Assembly (NCBI GenBank): GCA_009746045.1 | Contig: RPFO01000156.1 | Coordinates: 5,936,400 to 6,000,399 of the forward strand | DNA length: 64,000 nt | Direction of reading: 5' to 3' | From: Mesostigma viride | Taxonomy: Eukaryota; Streptophyta; Mesostigmatophyceae; Mesostigmatales; Mesostigmataceae | In this document: one piece after another, positions 1 through 10,709 of the stretch | How the letters are laid out: each line of letters opens with the position of its first letter | How positions within the stretch are numbered: the stretch's first letter is position 1 | Made by a program: the position numbers and the translations under genes | Notes under the pieces: model-generated | What the model saw: only the letters and a program-made list of their open reading frames with translations | Databases searched by the model: none | Told to the model about the DNA's origin: nothing

Positions 1-2460
1 ATGGATGGATGGATGGATGGATGGATGGATGGATGGATGGATGGATGGATGGATGGATGGATGGATGGATGGATGGATGGATGGATGGATGGATGGATGG
101 ATGGATGGATGGATGGATGGATGGATGGATGGATGGATGGATGGATGGATGGATGGATGGATGGATGGATGGATGGATGGATGGATGGATGGATGGATGG
201 ATGGATGGATGGATGGATGGATGGATGGATGGATGGATGGATGGATGGATGGATGGATGGATGGATGGATGGATGGATGGATGGATGGATGGATGGATGG
301 ATGGATGGATGGATGGATGGATGGATGGATGGATGGATGGATGGATGGATGGATGGATGGATGGATGGATGGATGGATGGATGGATGGATGGATGGATGG
401 ATGGATGGATGGATGGATGGATGGATGGATGGATGGATGGATGGATGGATGGATGGATGGATGGATGGATGGATGGATGGATGGATGGATGGATGGATGG
501 ATGGATGGATGGATGGATGGATGGATGGATGGATGGATGGATGGATGGATGGATGGATGGATGGATGGATGGATGGATGGATGGATGGATGGATGGATGG
601 ATGGATGGATGGATGGATGGATGGATGGATGGATGGATGGATGGATGGATGGATGGATGGATGGATGGATGGATGGATGGATGGATGGATGGATGGATGG
701 ATGGATGGATGGATGGATGGATGGATGGATGGATGGATGGATGGATGGATGGATGGATGGATGGATGGATGGATGGATGGATGGATGGATGGATGGATGG
801 ATGGATGGATGGATGGATGGATGGATGGATGGATGGATGGATGGATGGATGGATGGATGGATGGATGGATGGATGGATGGATGGATGGATGGATGGATGG
901 ATGGATGGATGGATGGATGGATGGATGGATGGATGGATGGATGGATGGATGGATGGATGGATGGATGGATGGATGGATGGATGGATGGATGGATGGATGG
1001 ATGGATGGATGGATGGATGGATGGATGGATGGATGGATGGATGGATGGATGGATGGATGGATGGATGGATGGATGGATGGATGGATGGATGGATGGATGG
1101 ATGGATGGATGGATGGATGGATGGATGGATGGATGGATGGATGGATGGATGGATGGATGGATGGATGGATGGATGGATGGATGGATGGATGGATGGATGG
1201 ATGGATGGATGGATGGATGGATGGATGGATGGATGGATGGATGGATGGATGGATGGATGGATGGATGGATGGATGGATGGATGGATGGATGGATGGATGG
1301 ATGGATGGATGGATGGATGGATGGATGGATGGATGGATGGATGGATGGATGGATGGATGGATGGATGGATGGATGGATGGATGGATGGATGGATGGATGG
1401 ATGGATGGATGGATGGATGGATGGATGGATGATGGATGGATGGATGGATGGATGGATGGATGGATGGATGGATGGATGGATGGATGGATGGATGGATGGA
1501 TGGATGGATGGATGGATGGATGGATGGATGGATGGATGGATGGATGGATGGATGGATGGATGGATGGATGGATGGATGGATGGATGGATGGATGGATGGA
1601 TGGATGGATGGATGGATGGATGGATGGATGGATGGATGGATGGATGGATGGATGGATGGATGGATGGATGGATGGATGGATGGATGGATGGATGGATGGA
1701 TGGATGGATGGATGGATGGATGGATGGATGGATGGATGGATGGATGGATGGATGGATGGATGGATGGATGGATGGATGGATGGATGGATGGATGGATGGA
1801 TGGATGGATGGATGGATGGATGGATGGATGGATGGATGGATGGATGGATGGATGGATGGATGGATGGATGGATGGATGGATGGATGGATGGATGGATGGA
1901 TGGATGGATGGATGGATGGATGGATGGATGGATGGATGGATGGATGGATGGATGGATGGATGGATGGATGGATGGATGGATGGATGGATGGATGGATGGA
2001 TGGATGGATGGATGGATGGATGGATGGATGGATGGATGGATGGATGGATGGATGGATGGATGGATGGATGGATGGATGGATGGATGGATGGATGGATGGA
2101 TGGATGGATGGATGGATGGATGGATGGATGGATGGATGGATGGATGGATGGATGGATGGATGGATGGATGGATGGATGGATGGATGGATGGATGGATGGA
2201 TGGATGGATGGATGGATGGATGGATGGATGGATGGATGGATGGATGGATGGATGGATGGATGGATGGATGGATGGATGGATGGATGGATGGATGGATGGA
2301 TGGATGGATGGATGGATGGATGGATGGATGGATGGATGGATGGATGGATGGATGGATGGATGGATGGATGGATGGATGGATGGATGGATGGATGGATGGA
2401 TGGATGGATGGATGGATGGATGGATGGATGGATGGATGGATGGATGGATGGATGGATGGA
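1..2460. repeat. (ATGG)n microsatellite, about 615 units
   Basis: The tetranucleotide ATGG is repeated without substitution from base 1. The only irregularity is one unit shortened to ATG near 1429-1431, which shifts the phase once. Four bases per unit means all three forward frames read Met-Asp-Gly-Trp without stops, so long open frames here are artefacts. The array begins at the window edge, so its real length is unknown. Confidence 0.99.
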
Positions 2461-2753
2461 CACCCACGTACATAATTATGTACACACGTTCATAATTATG
2501 TACCTACCTACACCTACTGTATGGATGGATCAAAGGATGGATTGACGGATTTTATGATTTTTATCCTGATTTTTATCCCTGTTTTTATCCCCTATTCCTG
2601 CCCTATTCCAGGCCTATTCCCAGGCCTATTCCTGTGTTTTTCTCACGTGTACGGCCTTATAAGCTTCGCCAATTCTGGCGAACCTAACGGTTCTCCCGAA
2701 AATTGGCTCCGCCAGATCACCTCCACCACCACCAACACAATAACAACAACGTT

Positions 2754-2841
<88 letters not shown>

Positions 2842-3448
2842 CCGTAAACCGTTCATCGGCATCCTGTAAAAAAAATCTCGGTCATCTCATTCCCCACATA
2901 TTTCCTGGGAATGGAAACAATTGCGTCATGGGACTGGGCATCGAGACTGCTGCATTTTTCTCCTGCATTCTTCGACTCGATTCAGGATCACATCGATCGA
3001 AGCCAACCGTAATTAGGAACGAACATAGTAGTGTCGCCTTTTGCAATGTGCATTGAACACGGGACTGGCAGGTCAAGTGGACACTTCCCCGCACAATGCA
3101 CGCCTTGCCCATGCCTGTCATCCTGCGCCATCCATGGTACAATTCGCTTTGACTCATCGCCTCGCGCTGCTCGTTGATGCTGGCGCCTTCTTCATACCTG
3201 CATCGTGCATTTCGGGCGTCGACTATTTGTTTGCATGGACGGCGCATATGAGAGAGCTTGCGGCATCAAGGCGTTAACCAACAGGGACACAACATCGCAT
3301 TCGGTCTGACTAGATTGCATTTTGATCAGGGCGAGGTAATCTTGCGTGATCTGCGGCCAGCCTGAGCGGGGCGTGGAGGCACAGCTTTGGTGTAGCTGTC
3401 ATTCATCCGTGTGATTTTACGGTGGAGTACCCGGCGAACCTAGATTTG
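2461..3448. other. Intergenic stretch upstream of the TTL-like gene, with an (AAC)n microsatellite
   Basis: After the ATGG array come short partly repeated phrases (ACACGTACATAATTATGT and similar) and a run of poorly ordered CCTATTCC repeats near 2590-2635. A pure AAC/ACA trinucleotide run follows at about 2745-2843. From 2850 to 3448 I see no convincing exon. Any 5' untranslated region or small upstream exon of the next gene would lie here. Confidence 0.6.
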
Positions 3449-5845
3449 ATGATTGCCAAACGGGCGCCTATGAAGCTCGCTACGTTCCAGCTCGCAATCC
3501 TAACGTACGTCATTTTCCCTCCATCGACAAGCCGCGCCCATCCGTCGACGCATCCGCCATTGCCAGCTGCCTACGAGGGCGACGCGCTGGCCGCCCTTCA
3601 CACGACGTGCCGCTGCGCCGGCCTGCTTGACGCGTACCTGATCCACCCGGCCATGCTATTCGACACCCCGCTGTCTACCTCGGCGGAACGTGCGTTCGCC
3701 CGCACCATCCTCCCCGTGAAACCCGCGCAGACGGCCTGGTCCCTGTGCAGCAGGGCCACCCACCCTCCCGCGCCCTGCCAAGGTGTCTTTTCCATCCGCC
3801 TCTTCACCAACACCCTCCACTTCAACTTGTCGGAGGGCGTCCCCGTGGCCGCCCGCAACGTGGCGATCGAGCTGTGCCGCCGTGGGTGGACGTGGCTCGA
3901 CGAGTACAAGATGTCGGCGTTCCCCTGGGGCCCTCCGCGCGTCCCTGGCGTGGAGCCGTGCGGCGCATCCCTCCCCCGCCTCCTCTGGAAGCCATCTGGT
4001 CCCGCGCCGCCCGGGTACCTGTCCCCGCCGGCGAGTTATAATGCGAGCGACGTTGGCCCCAGGTCGGACTCGGTCTGGCATCCGCCCCCTGTCGGCTCCC
4101 GCCTGCTGAACAACGTGCCGTCGCTGGCAGTCGTGACGGAGAAGGGCCACCTCTGGGGCACAGTGGTGGATTACGTGCGTAGCCGGCCGCCCGGCTGCCA
4201 GCATAATGTGATCGACCGGCTGGTCCCTGCCACGTACCGCCTGGACCACCTGGACGAGTGCCTCGCCTTCTTTGACGACCTGCGCCGCGCCTTGCTGGCC
4301 GACTACGGTGACGACGACAATGACGATGACGTGGCGAGTGCTGCTTCTGACAATGGTGGTGTGGCAAGTGATACGCTCGATGGTGCAGCTCGATATAGTG
4401 ACCGGCACATGCATGCTCCAGCGGCTGGCAGCATTAGAAACCGGGCGGCGCATGAGCCCTGGTACATCGTCAAGCAGCGCGATTCCTGGGGGGCTCTCGG
4501 CATGTACTTTTTGGTGCCCTCGCTGCTCAACCCTGAGGTAGAGGGGGGCATGCGCAGCTTGGAGGAGTACGAGGGTGGCAGGAAGTGCGGACTGGTGGGC
4601 CAGAAGGGGCACCTCCGGAGACCCACCACCCTGGATGCCATCCAAAAGCACACGATCGCACCCTGGCAGCTGATTCAGCGCTACGTGCGCGACCCGCTGC
4701 TGATCCACGGCGGCAAGTTCCACATCCGCATCTACGTGCCAATCCCCTGCTTCGACCCACTCGTCGTGCTCTTCTCGAACGAGGCCAACTATTACCAACG
4801 CAACGTCCAGCGCTACGAGCGGGATGACCACACGGACATGGTGGGCCACGTGACCAACCTCGCCCACGGACGAAAGCCGTTGCCGCTCGGGCACTTTCTG
4901 ATGCAGGATGAGCTGGGTGGTGCCGATTCGGAGCAGCACGGATCGACAACAGCCCAGCCAGTGACCCCAGAACCTGGATCGAAGGCCCAGGCGGCGTACC
5001 AGGAACCGGCGCCGAATTCCTCCATCTCAGAGATCATCGCGCAGGCCCACGCGCGCGCGCACGCCGCCAGGAAGGCTTACCAGGGCTTGCCCGAGCCGCC
5101 GTTCGCCCCTCCGCCGGCGCCCGACGGCAAGCCCCCCAAGGAGGTGGTGGCGCGCTACCTGGTCGAGCTGGACGCGGAGCTAGCGTCCCTGGGGCTGGCC
5201 CCTCCAGGGCACGCCAACGCCACCCTGATCCCGGCCATCAAGCGCGCTGTCGTCTTTGGTCTCCGCGCGATGGTGGCCGGCATGGCGGCACAGGGGGGGG
5301 GCCAGCCGCCGGGGGCAAGTCTATTCCAGCTGCTCGCGTTTGACTTCATGGTGGACTCGGCGCTCCAGCCGGTGCTCCTGGAGGTGAACCGCAGCCCCAT
5401 GATCAACAAGCTGTCTCCGCGCGTGTTCGTGGACTTAATGAGCGCCACGCTGGCGCTCCAACGGGCGAGGTTGGCGGGGCGCTGGCCGCCGCCGCAGCAG
5501 CAGAGAGGGACACCTGGCGACGCCACGAGCCGTGACGTGGGGACTGGGCCAGGGGCATTGGAAGAAGGGCCGGCAGGTTGCAGTGAGTCGGCAGGTGGAG
5601 TCAGTGGGGATGCCAAGGGAGAAGGAGAGAAAGGTGCCATGGGCCGTTGTGAGGCTGTCGTGTTGGAAGCGGGGTCACCACACTGTTCCATGTCTTATAG
5701 TGACCAGGGGGGTGGCACAGTGGGGGATTCCGGGCAGCCGCTGCCACCGTTGTCGACCGCGGAGGTGCTGGGCTTGCATGAGGGGGGTCACCTGGAGTTG
5801 CTCGTGGATGGCGAGTGGGACGCCGGGAACGTAGAGGGCTGTTGA
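3449..5845 (+). CDS. Tubulin-tyrosine-ligase (TTL/TTLL) family protein
   Basis: TTL-family enzymes are ATP-grasp ligases that add tyrosine, glutamate or glycine to tubulin tails. The frame gives about 798 residues from the ATG at 3449; it stays open a little further 5' from a GTG, but a eukaryotic start should be ATG. Family hallmarks in order are: WYIVKQRDSWGALG (about residue 338, the nucleotide-binding strand region), QRYVRDPLLIHGGKFHIRIY (about 410-430, matching the classic 'pLLidgrKFdlRiYvlv' block), HVTNL, and FQLLAFDFMVDSALQPVLLE followed by VNRSP (about 630-650, the metal-binding E-x-N of ATP-grasp). An acidic linker (DDDNDDD) and a Pro/Gly-rich C-terminal tail of about 130 residues are lineage-specific. 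Residues 8-25 form a hydrophobic stretch resembling a signal peptide. The polymer modified cannot be told from sequence. No intron is needed, but an upstream exon cannot be excluded. Confidence 0.82.
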   Translation: MIAKRAPMKLATFQLAILTYVIFPPSTSRAHPSTHPPLPAAYEGDALAALHTTCRCAGLLDAYLIHPAMLFDTPLSTSAERAFARTILPVKPAQTAWSLCSRATHPPAPCQGVFSIRLFTNTLHFNLSEGVPVAARNVAIELCRRGWTWLDEYKMSAFPWGPPRVPGVEPCGASLPRLLWKPSGPAPPGYLSPPASYNASDVGPRSDSVWHPPPVGSRLLNNVPSLAVVTEKGHLWGTVVDYVRSRPPGCQHNVIDRLVPATYRLDHLDECLAFFDDLRRALLADYGDDDNDDDVASAASDNGGVASDTLDGAARYSDRHMHAPAAGSIRNRAAHEPWYIVKQRDSWGALGMYFLVPSLLNPEVEGGMRSLEEYEGGRKCGLVGQKGHLRRPTTLDAIQKHTIAPWQLIQRYVRDPLLIHGGKFHIRIYVPIPCFDPLVVLFSNEANYYQRNVQRYERDDHTDMVGHVTNLAHGRKPLPLGHFLMQDELGGADSEQHGSTTAQPVTPEPGSKAQAAYQEPAPNSSISEIIAQAHARAHAARKAYQGLPEPPFAPPPAPDGKPPKEVVARYLVELDAELASLGLAPPGHANATLIPAIKRAVVFGLRAMVAGMAAQGGGQPPGASLFQLLAFDFMVDSALQPVLLEVNRSPMINKLSPRVFVDLMSATLALQRARLAGRWPPPQQQRGTPGDATSRDVGTGPGALEEGPAGCSESAGGVSGDAKGEGEKGAMGRCEAVVLEAGSPHCSMSYSDQGGGTVGDSGQPLPPLSTAEVLGLHEGGHLELLVDGEWDAGNVEGC

Positions 5846-6600
5846 TGGATGACCAAAAGAAGCTTTATGCCATGCAGCCGGGTAAGGAGATGTGTGGTAG
5901 GGCAGTTGCTGGCCGTTACTGAATGTCCGAGCCTTGAAGCTGGCGGAGCATGAATGTTCCATACACCTGACCGCTAGGAACAAATGCACTGATCAGTGAT
6001 CATGCAACGTAGGTAGTCCAGGTCTAGCTGGCTCTGAATGCCAGAGGCCATAATTTTAATGTACCATTAAGCTCCATGCTCCCCACTCCATTCATCACCA
6101 TCATCCTGCGCGACGATCAACAAACACGGATTTATAAGATATAGCGGCATTCTCAAGCTACCATGGTCCGGATGCTCCAGGTTTCTGGCATGCAATGGAT
6201 GTCTCCCTAAACCCTAAACCCTAAACCCTATACCCTAAACCCTGTTTGAATTTACCCTACTTACACAACCATCGAGGAGGAAGGATGCCCTCGACTAGCT
6301 TGCACTAGCTTAGAACTCTCACTGCCACTCAAGTGGGCAGGCTGCCACAGAGCGCCCTCTCCGCATCATGGTGCGAGCGCAACTGTGGGTGCAATACAAC
6401 AAGAATTAGGCCAATTCACATGCTATGAAGGTGCATGAGGTGCGCGGGCAGGACGCAGGCTGAGGCGCAAGCGAAAATGGCCACGATGAGCCAGGGCTGA
6501 TCTTAATCACGTAGATGCCTAGCTTTCCATGCCATGCAACTGCCCATCGAAAAATCTAACGTAGTAACTCGATCCTATTCCGGGGTCCGGCTGGGGCCTG
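5846..6600. other. 3' flank of the TTL-like gene; no gene seen
   Basis: No coding exon is visible. The stretch contains the short interstitial telomere-type tract at 6209-6243. From about 6300 on it shows retroelement-derived sequence, recognisable by the phrase GTGGGTGCAAT that recurs near 44364 and 46195. Confidence 0.5.
6209..6243. repeat. Interstitial telomere-type repeats (CCCTAAA)
   Basis: About five CCCTAAA heptamers in a row, with one CCCTATA variant. This is the complement of TTTAGGG, the telomere repeat of most green algae and land plants. The tract is short and internal, so it is not a chromosome end. Confidence 0.9.
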
Positions 6601-6601
6601 G

Positions 6602-6639
6602 GGGGACTTCCACATTTTGTTGTCGACAAAACGGTCCCC
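6602..6639. other. Two-tier hairpin, copy 1 (retroelement-derived)
   Basis: Outer stem GGGGACT (6602-6608) with GGTCCCC (6633-6639); inner stem TTTTGT (6615-6620) with ACAAAA (6626-6631); loop TGTCG. The homologous copy at 44643-44682 keeps the loop and outer stem but has different inner-stem bases that still pair. Confidence 0.65.
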
Positions 6640-6649
6640 TAGTGCCAGG

Positions 6650-7377
6650 GATTGAATTGAATCGAATTGAATTGTAACATAACTCCGTTGGGAGTATATG
6701 TAGCACATAGCCCACGGAGGCATATGGCCTATCATACATTCTAAGCTACTTCCTGCAAGGGTGGGAATGTAAACAACACTTGCTCTAGGTGCACTAGGGC
6801 ACCTGCACCACCCAGAGTTTCAGGCAACACCCAGCTAAGGGGAGCCTGTCATAGGTGGGGAAGATCAGCACGTACAGCTATACAAGAGCGAGGGCATGGC
6901 TTCTCAGCAGGGAGTGACCCCCTGCATGGGCACTGCATAATTAAATAAAGCTAGGCATCATCTGGAGGGTGGCTCATCATAGGCACACATGTACATGACT
7001 AAAAAGGCTAGGCCTCAGCTGGTATAGTGCCTGTAGTAGGCGGGCATGTACAAGGCCACTGTCTAACTATTCTACACTACTGCTGCTGTATTCCCCTAGG
7101 CTGGGGCTGGAGTTGCGGGGGCCGCGGTGGTCGAGGGGGTCGCGTGCCAGGGCTTGTGGCCGACGTAGATGGCCGCCCCCTTCCAGTACACCGGCTGGCC
7201 CGCCTTGGTCTGCCGGAGCTGGAGGTAGGTCGGCCATAGCTCCCGTCGCCGTTGTTGCTGCGCCAGGGTCAAGTCGTCGTCCACGGTGAAGGGAGTGTTC
7301 TCGAGCCGCTTGCGGCGTCTGAGAAACGAAATCTTGTCCGCTGGGCTGTCAAAGATGCCAGGGATTGCATTGATCAA
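6650..7377 (-). mobile_element. Non-LTR element fragment (family A): ORF1 C-terminal domain plus 3' UTR and tail
   Basis: Read on the minus strand, 7377-7096 encodes a fragment containing SFLRRRKRLENTPFTVDDDL followed by TLAQQQRRRELWPTYLQLRQ. This layout (basic, then DDLT..QQ.RR.ELWP) fits the C-terminal domain of LINE-1-type ORF1 RNA-binding proteins. About 400 bases downstream comes a 3' end with the stem-loop CTCC-CAAC-GGAG (about 6682-6693) and a tail of ATTCA-type repeats (6650-6672). The 3' end aligns with those at 45.65-45.78 and 47.33-47.45 kb. It is 5'-truncated and not functional. Confidence 0.65.
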
Positions 7378-7389
7378 TCTGCATGATTT

Positions 7390-8762
7390 ATTAATTAATT
7401 AGACTCGTGCTCCCGTTGGGGAGTCACGGAGCATTAACCCCGATGGATGGATGGGTGGGTGCAAACAGTCCTACCGGTCTAAGCTATCTACATCAGCTAC
7501 CTACGACATCTATCTAACAGCAACTAACTACAACATCTATCTATGCAGCATCACGTGGCCCTAGGGGAGCTGTCTGGCGTGCCTCCCGTGGGTTTGCAGA
7601 TCCCCACAGGGGGGGGCTCATTGTCCTCTATGACCTGGGCCCACTTGGCCTTGTCCATCATCTTCTTCCAAATCACGGAGAGGCCTAGGCCCCAATGTCC
7701 TCTACTAGCTGTTTTTTGAAGGTGCGGGCCTTGCGGCGTCTAACGTCAGGGGGCCCAGCCCACGTCAGGAGGTGCCGGCCAGGCTGAGCTGGTCGCAGTC
7801 CTGCGGGGGGGCCACATGAGGTGTCTACCTGGTTGGTGCGAGCTACCTAGGTGCCCTACAAGCTGCAGGCGCCGCTGCTTAATGGTGCTGGTGCAATATA
7901 TGGCATGCCCTGGACGTACAGGTCCTCATTGCGGACATGAGCAGCAAATCCTACTCTGAAAATGGAACGCAGCATGTTGGTGACCGCGCCGTCCAGCTTG
8001 CGGGCCAGGTCGGCGGTGAGGGTCCACGTCTCGGCCCCATACGTGAGAACAGGAAGGACGAGGACCTTGAACAGGTCCTGTTTCTCGATCTTGCCCAGGG
8101 GCTTGCGCCACAGGGCCCGGTACTGGCGTAAAGCGTGTCAGGCGAGGGAGATGCGGTGGTCCACATCAACCTCGCAGCTAGGGAGCAGGCTGCCCAGCAG
8201 CTTGACGCGGTCCCGATACAGGACTCGAGAGCCGTCGAGGAGATAGAGGGGTGGCGGTGAGTGGGTGAGCCCAACCGCCAGGGCCTCTAGCGCTGTCTTC
8301 TTGCTGACCTCAAGCCCCACTGCACGGGCCTCGATAGCCAGGCAGTCAAGCCATGTCTGCACGTGCCCAGCGTCCTCGAAGTCTGAGGGTGGTGTCGTCT
8401 GCGTAGATGATGTCTGCCAGCCGGATCTCCGTGTCCGCTCCGCCATGCCAGAATTTGTTAGCAACCTGCGCCCCTGGTTCCCTACCCACGATGCTGGCAA
8501 ATCGCTTGCGCGCCTGAATCATTACGTATTCGACCACAATAATGAACAGGTAGGGCGACAGCACGCAGCCCTGCCACACACCCTTCTGTAAAGGGCATGG
8601 TGGCGTGGTCCCGAAAGAAGTGCGCACCGAAGTGGTGGACCCTTCATACAGGTTGCGGATGGCAGCAATAAGGGGGCGGGGGATCCGGAACAGCTCGAGG
8701 ATGTCCCAAAGCGCATCTGCATGATGGATGAGGATTGAATGACTGGCTTCCCAAATAGGCAT
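7390..8762 (-). mobile_element. Decayed LINE with reverse transcriptase fragment (minus strand)
   Basis: On the minus strand, 8762-8346 reads a non-LTR reverse transcriptase palm: AAIRNLYEGSTTSVRTSFGT, then KGVWQGCVLSPYLF (usually KGVRQGC.LSP) and the catalytic IIYADD. The frame then shifts; the continuing frame carries VKLLGSLLPSCEVDVDHRIS, and a further shift gives VLPVLTYGAETWTLTADLAR, the typical thumb/connection end. Near 7650 a degenerate C-terminal motif (MMDKAKWAQVIEDN) matches the MIDKEKWAAICDKH of other copies. A stem-loop plus TTAATTAAT tail at about 7387-7430 marks the 3' end. The 5' part (endonuclease, fingers) is missing and several frameshifts are present. Confidence 0.8.
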
Positions 8763-8831
8763 CCATGTGTTTCAATACATCAACCGACAAGTTAACGTTG
8801 AATTGTACTTCATTCATATCATAATGGCTGG

Positions 8832-8880
8832 ATTGCTAATTGGTTTTCCAGAAATTGCTAAATTGGTTTTCCAGAAAACG
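8832..8880. repeat. Direct repeat of about 25 bases between two LINE fragments
   Basis: The phrase AAATTGGTTTTCCAGAAA (with its flank TTGCTAA) occurs twice back to back. It sits in the AT-rich gap between the minus-strand and plus-strand LINE pieces. Confidence 0.6.
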
Positions 8881-9870
8881 GAGGCCATGGCCATCGGCTT
8901 CCCTGCTGGGATAGCCCCACCCACCCTTCTCTTGCTGGACGGCAGCCCCGTCCCCCCGGCGACTCGCTTCAAGCTCCTTGGCAGCTGGCTTCCCTCCACG
9001 GCCGACGACATCAACACCCGCATGCATTGGCCAGGCCTGGGCGGCCCTCCGCCGCCTCGACAGGTTCTGGACCTGCCGCTACCTGAGTGAGCGACGCAAG
9101 CGCATTCTGTTCAAGGCCCTTGTCCTCAGCATCCTCCTTTACGGCTGCGAGGCGTGGACCCTGGACCAGGCGCTGAGCCAGCAGCTTGACGGCCCCGTCA
9201 TTAGAATGCTCCGTCATATCCTCGGCGTCCGCTACCAAGAACGCCGCGCACCCGGGCCGAGCTCTACTGCGAGCTCCCTCTTGTCACCCATACCATCCGA
9301 CACCGCCGCCTCCTCTTTGCCGGCCATCTTGCCCGCACAGACCAGGTGAATACCGATGTGGGCCCTGCCGGGGGGCTTAAGACGGGCCAACCAGGTAGAC
9401 ACCTCCTCCTATGGCAGGGTCCCCTTGTCCCATCGCAACCCACTGGCAAACTTGCGCGCGCGCCCGGCACTGGCGCGGCGCGACCCGGACCTATGTGACA
9501 CAACTGCTTGAAGATGCAGGGCTTCTGGGACTATCCGTACTACGCACCCGCATGATTGACAAGGAGAAACGGGCTGCCATCTGCGATAAGCATCTTTCCT
9601 GAGGGGTATGCTCCTGTTTTCTCCCCACGGGCCCCGCCGCCCGTTGCTAGCCAGCTAGGTAGAAGTCCGCAGGTGGAGGTTATTGGCCCTGAGGATAGCC
9701 GCTACACTACCGCCTCATCTGCCATTACAGTAGAGGACAGTTCGGATGAGGATTACATCCCCATCTAGTGGCTGGGGAATGATGCAGACGATATTTGTTT
9801 TGTGTAATTATTGTTCTAATCAAGATTAGCATAGTACTCCGTGGCATGCCTTTGCGCCTGACACGCAAGT
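8881..9870 (+). mobile_element. Decayed LINE with reverse transcriptase C-terminal fragment (plus strand)
   Basis: The plus strand encodes EAMAIGFPAGIAPPTLLLLD and TRFKLLGSWLPSTADDI; after a frameshift near 9030 it reads FKALVLSILLYGCEAWTLDQ and LSQQLDGPVIRMLRHILGVR. These are the post-palm parts of a non-LTR reverse transcriptase, paralogous to the minus-strand copy at 7.9-8.3 kb (LTYGAETWTL). A C-terminal motif MQGFWDYPYYAPA with a broken MIDKEK-like continuation lies at 9508-9600. The following 3' region (9606-9870) is clearly homologous to 45.97-45.50 kb on the other strand. It is 5'-truncated with frameshifts. Confidence 0.78.
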
Positions 9871-10412
9871 ACTTACATACATGGTTTTCCATGTTGCTGC
9901 ATATACACACTCCCTGTTCTTATCCATCCCAAAACAGTTAACATGCGCAGTTCCCGCCAAATTGCTAGATCATTGGATGTGTGCGATTCTCCTGGTTAAT
10001 TTCTACTAAGTAGCAGCGCCCAAAAGGGCTTACAAAGACGTATGCTCCCTGACCCAGCGAATACTGCTTGTGACTTCACTCAATGGTTCCCGGCTGTAAC
10101 ATCACAGCCAGCAAGAATCCATGTCCATCTTCTAATACCTGAACACATACAGCAAAGCCCATGCACGGCAGGTGGCCATGGGCACAATGCGACCTGGAAA
10201 GACGGTACATGGGCGCAATAAACCGGCACTGGAACCCTACCCGCTGCAGTTACATGAGCAGGCTTTTATTCACGGGATCACTGATCCAGTTCTATGTGAG
10301 TCACATCGGACACATATGCATCACCCTAAAATGGGTGCACATAATCACCCACATCTCGCATCCACATGATGGATGCACAGCTCTAACAATCTGGAACCCC
10401 CACAGGTCCCCA
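9871..10412. other. Intergenic, downstream of the SABRE-like gene
   Basis: No coding exon is visible. On the minus strand a TGTAA sits at about 10248-10252, some 160 bases after the SABRE-like stop codon, and could be the algal-type polyadenylation signal. Confidence 0.4.
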
Positions 10413-10709
10413 TCACGTGACGTCGCTCGCGCCGTCCTCCTTCTTCTTGCGCCTTCCAAATGCACGCTTTAACGCACTAGTGAATCCCTTCCCTTTCCCA
10501 GAGGCCGGGCTATGGGTGCCATCCTCGCCAGCCGGCGCACTGCCCGTCCCCTCCCGAGAGCCCTCCAGTGCAGGCACCTTGGTGGCGGGGGCCTTGGTCT
10601 TCACGTTGCGCATGATCTTGCCCAGGCGCGATGGGCTGCCAGGTTCAAAGACGGGGTCGTCCTTGGTCATGGGGGGCGCGATGCTGGGCTGAAGCATCAC
10701 CTTCTTAGC
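10413..10709 (-). CDS. SABRE-like exon 14 (C-terminus)
   Basis: Acceptor GTGGCTTGCAG, stop TGA at 10415-10413, 98 residues. It starts AKKVMLQPSIAPPMTKDDPV and ends in a basic tail with FGRRKKKEDG. The C-terminal basic tail is common in the family. Confidence 0.75.
   Translation of the reverse strand, partial: AKKVMLQPSIAPPMTKDDPVFEPGSPSRLGKIMRNVKTKAPATKVPALEGSREGTGSAPAGEDGTHSPASGKGKGFTSALKRAFGRRKKKEDGASDVT

Noticed and set aside
1-2545. Several very long open frames reading Met-Asp-Gly-Trp repeats
   Set aside because: They are the stop-free frames of an ATGG microsatellite. All three forward frames are open equally, so there is no coding signal.
2521-3056. Open frames with polythreonine or polyasparagine
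   Set aside because: They come from the AAC microsatellite and lack any other coding feature.
3656-4939. A 427-residue open frame on the minus strand opposite the TTL-like gene
   Set aside because: It is the GC-rich antisense shadow of the TTL-like coding frame and shows no family motif.
7390-9870. Twin-priming inversion of one LINE copy
   Set aside because: Both fragments contain the same thumb region (LTYGAETWTL and LLYGCEAWTL) at diverged sequence, so they are two separate copies facing each other, not one copy inverted.
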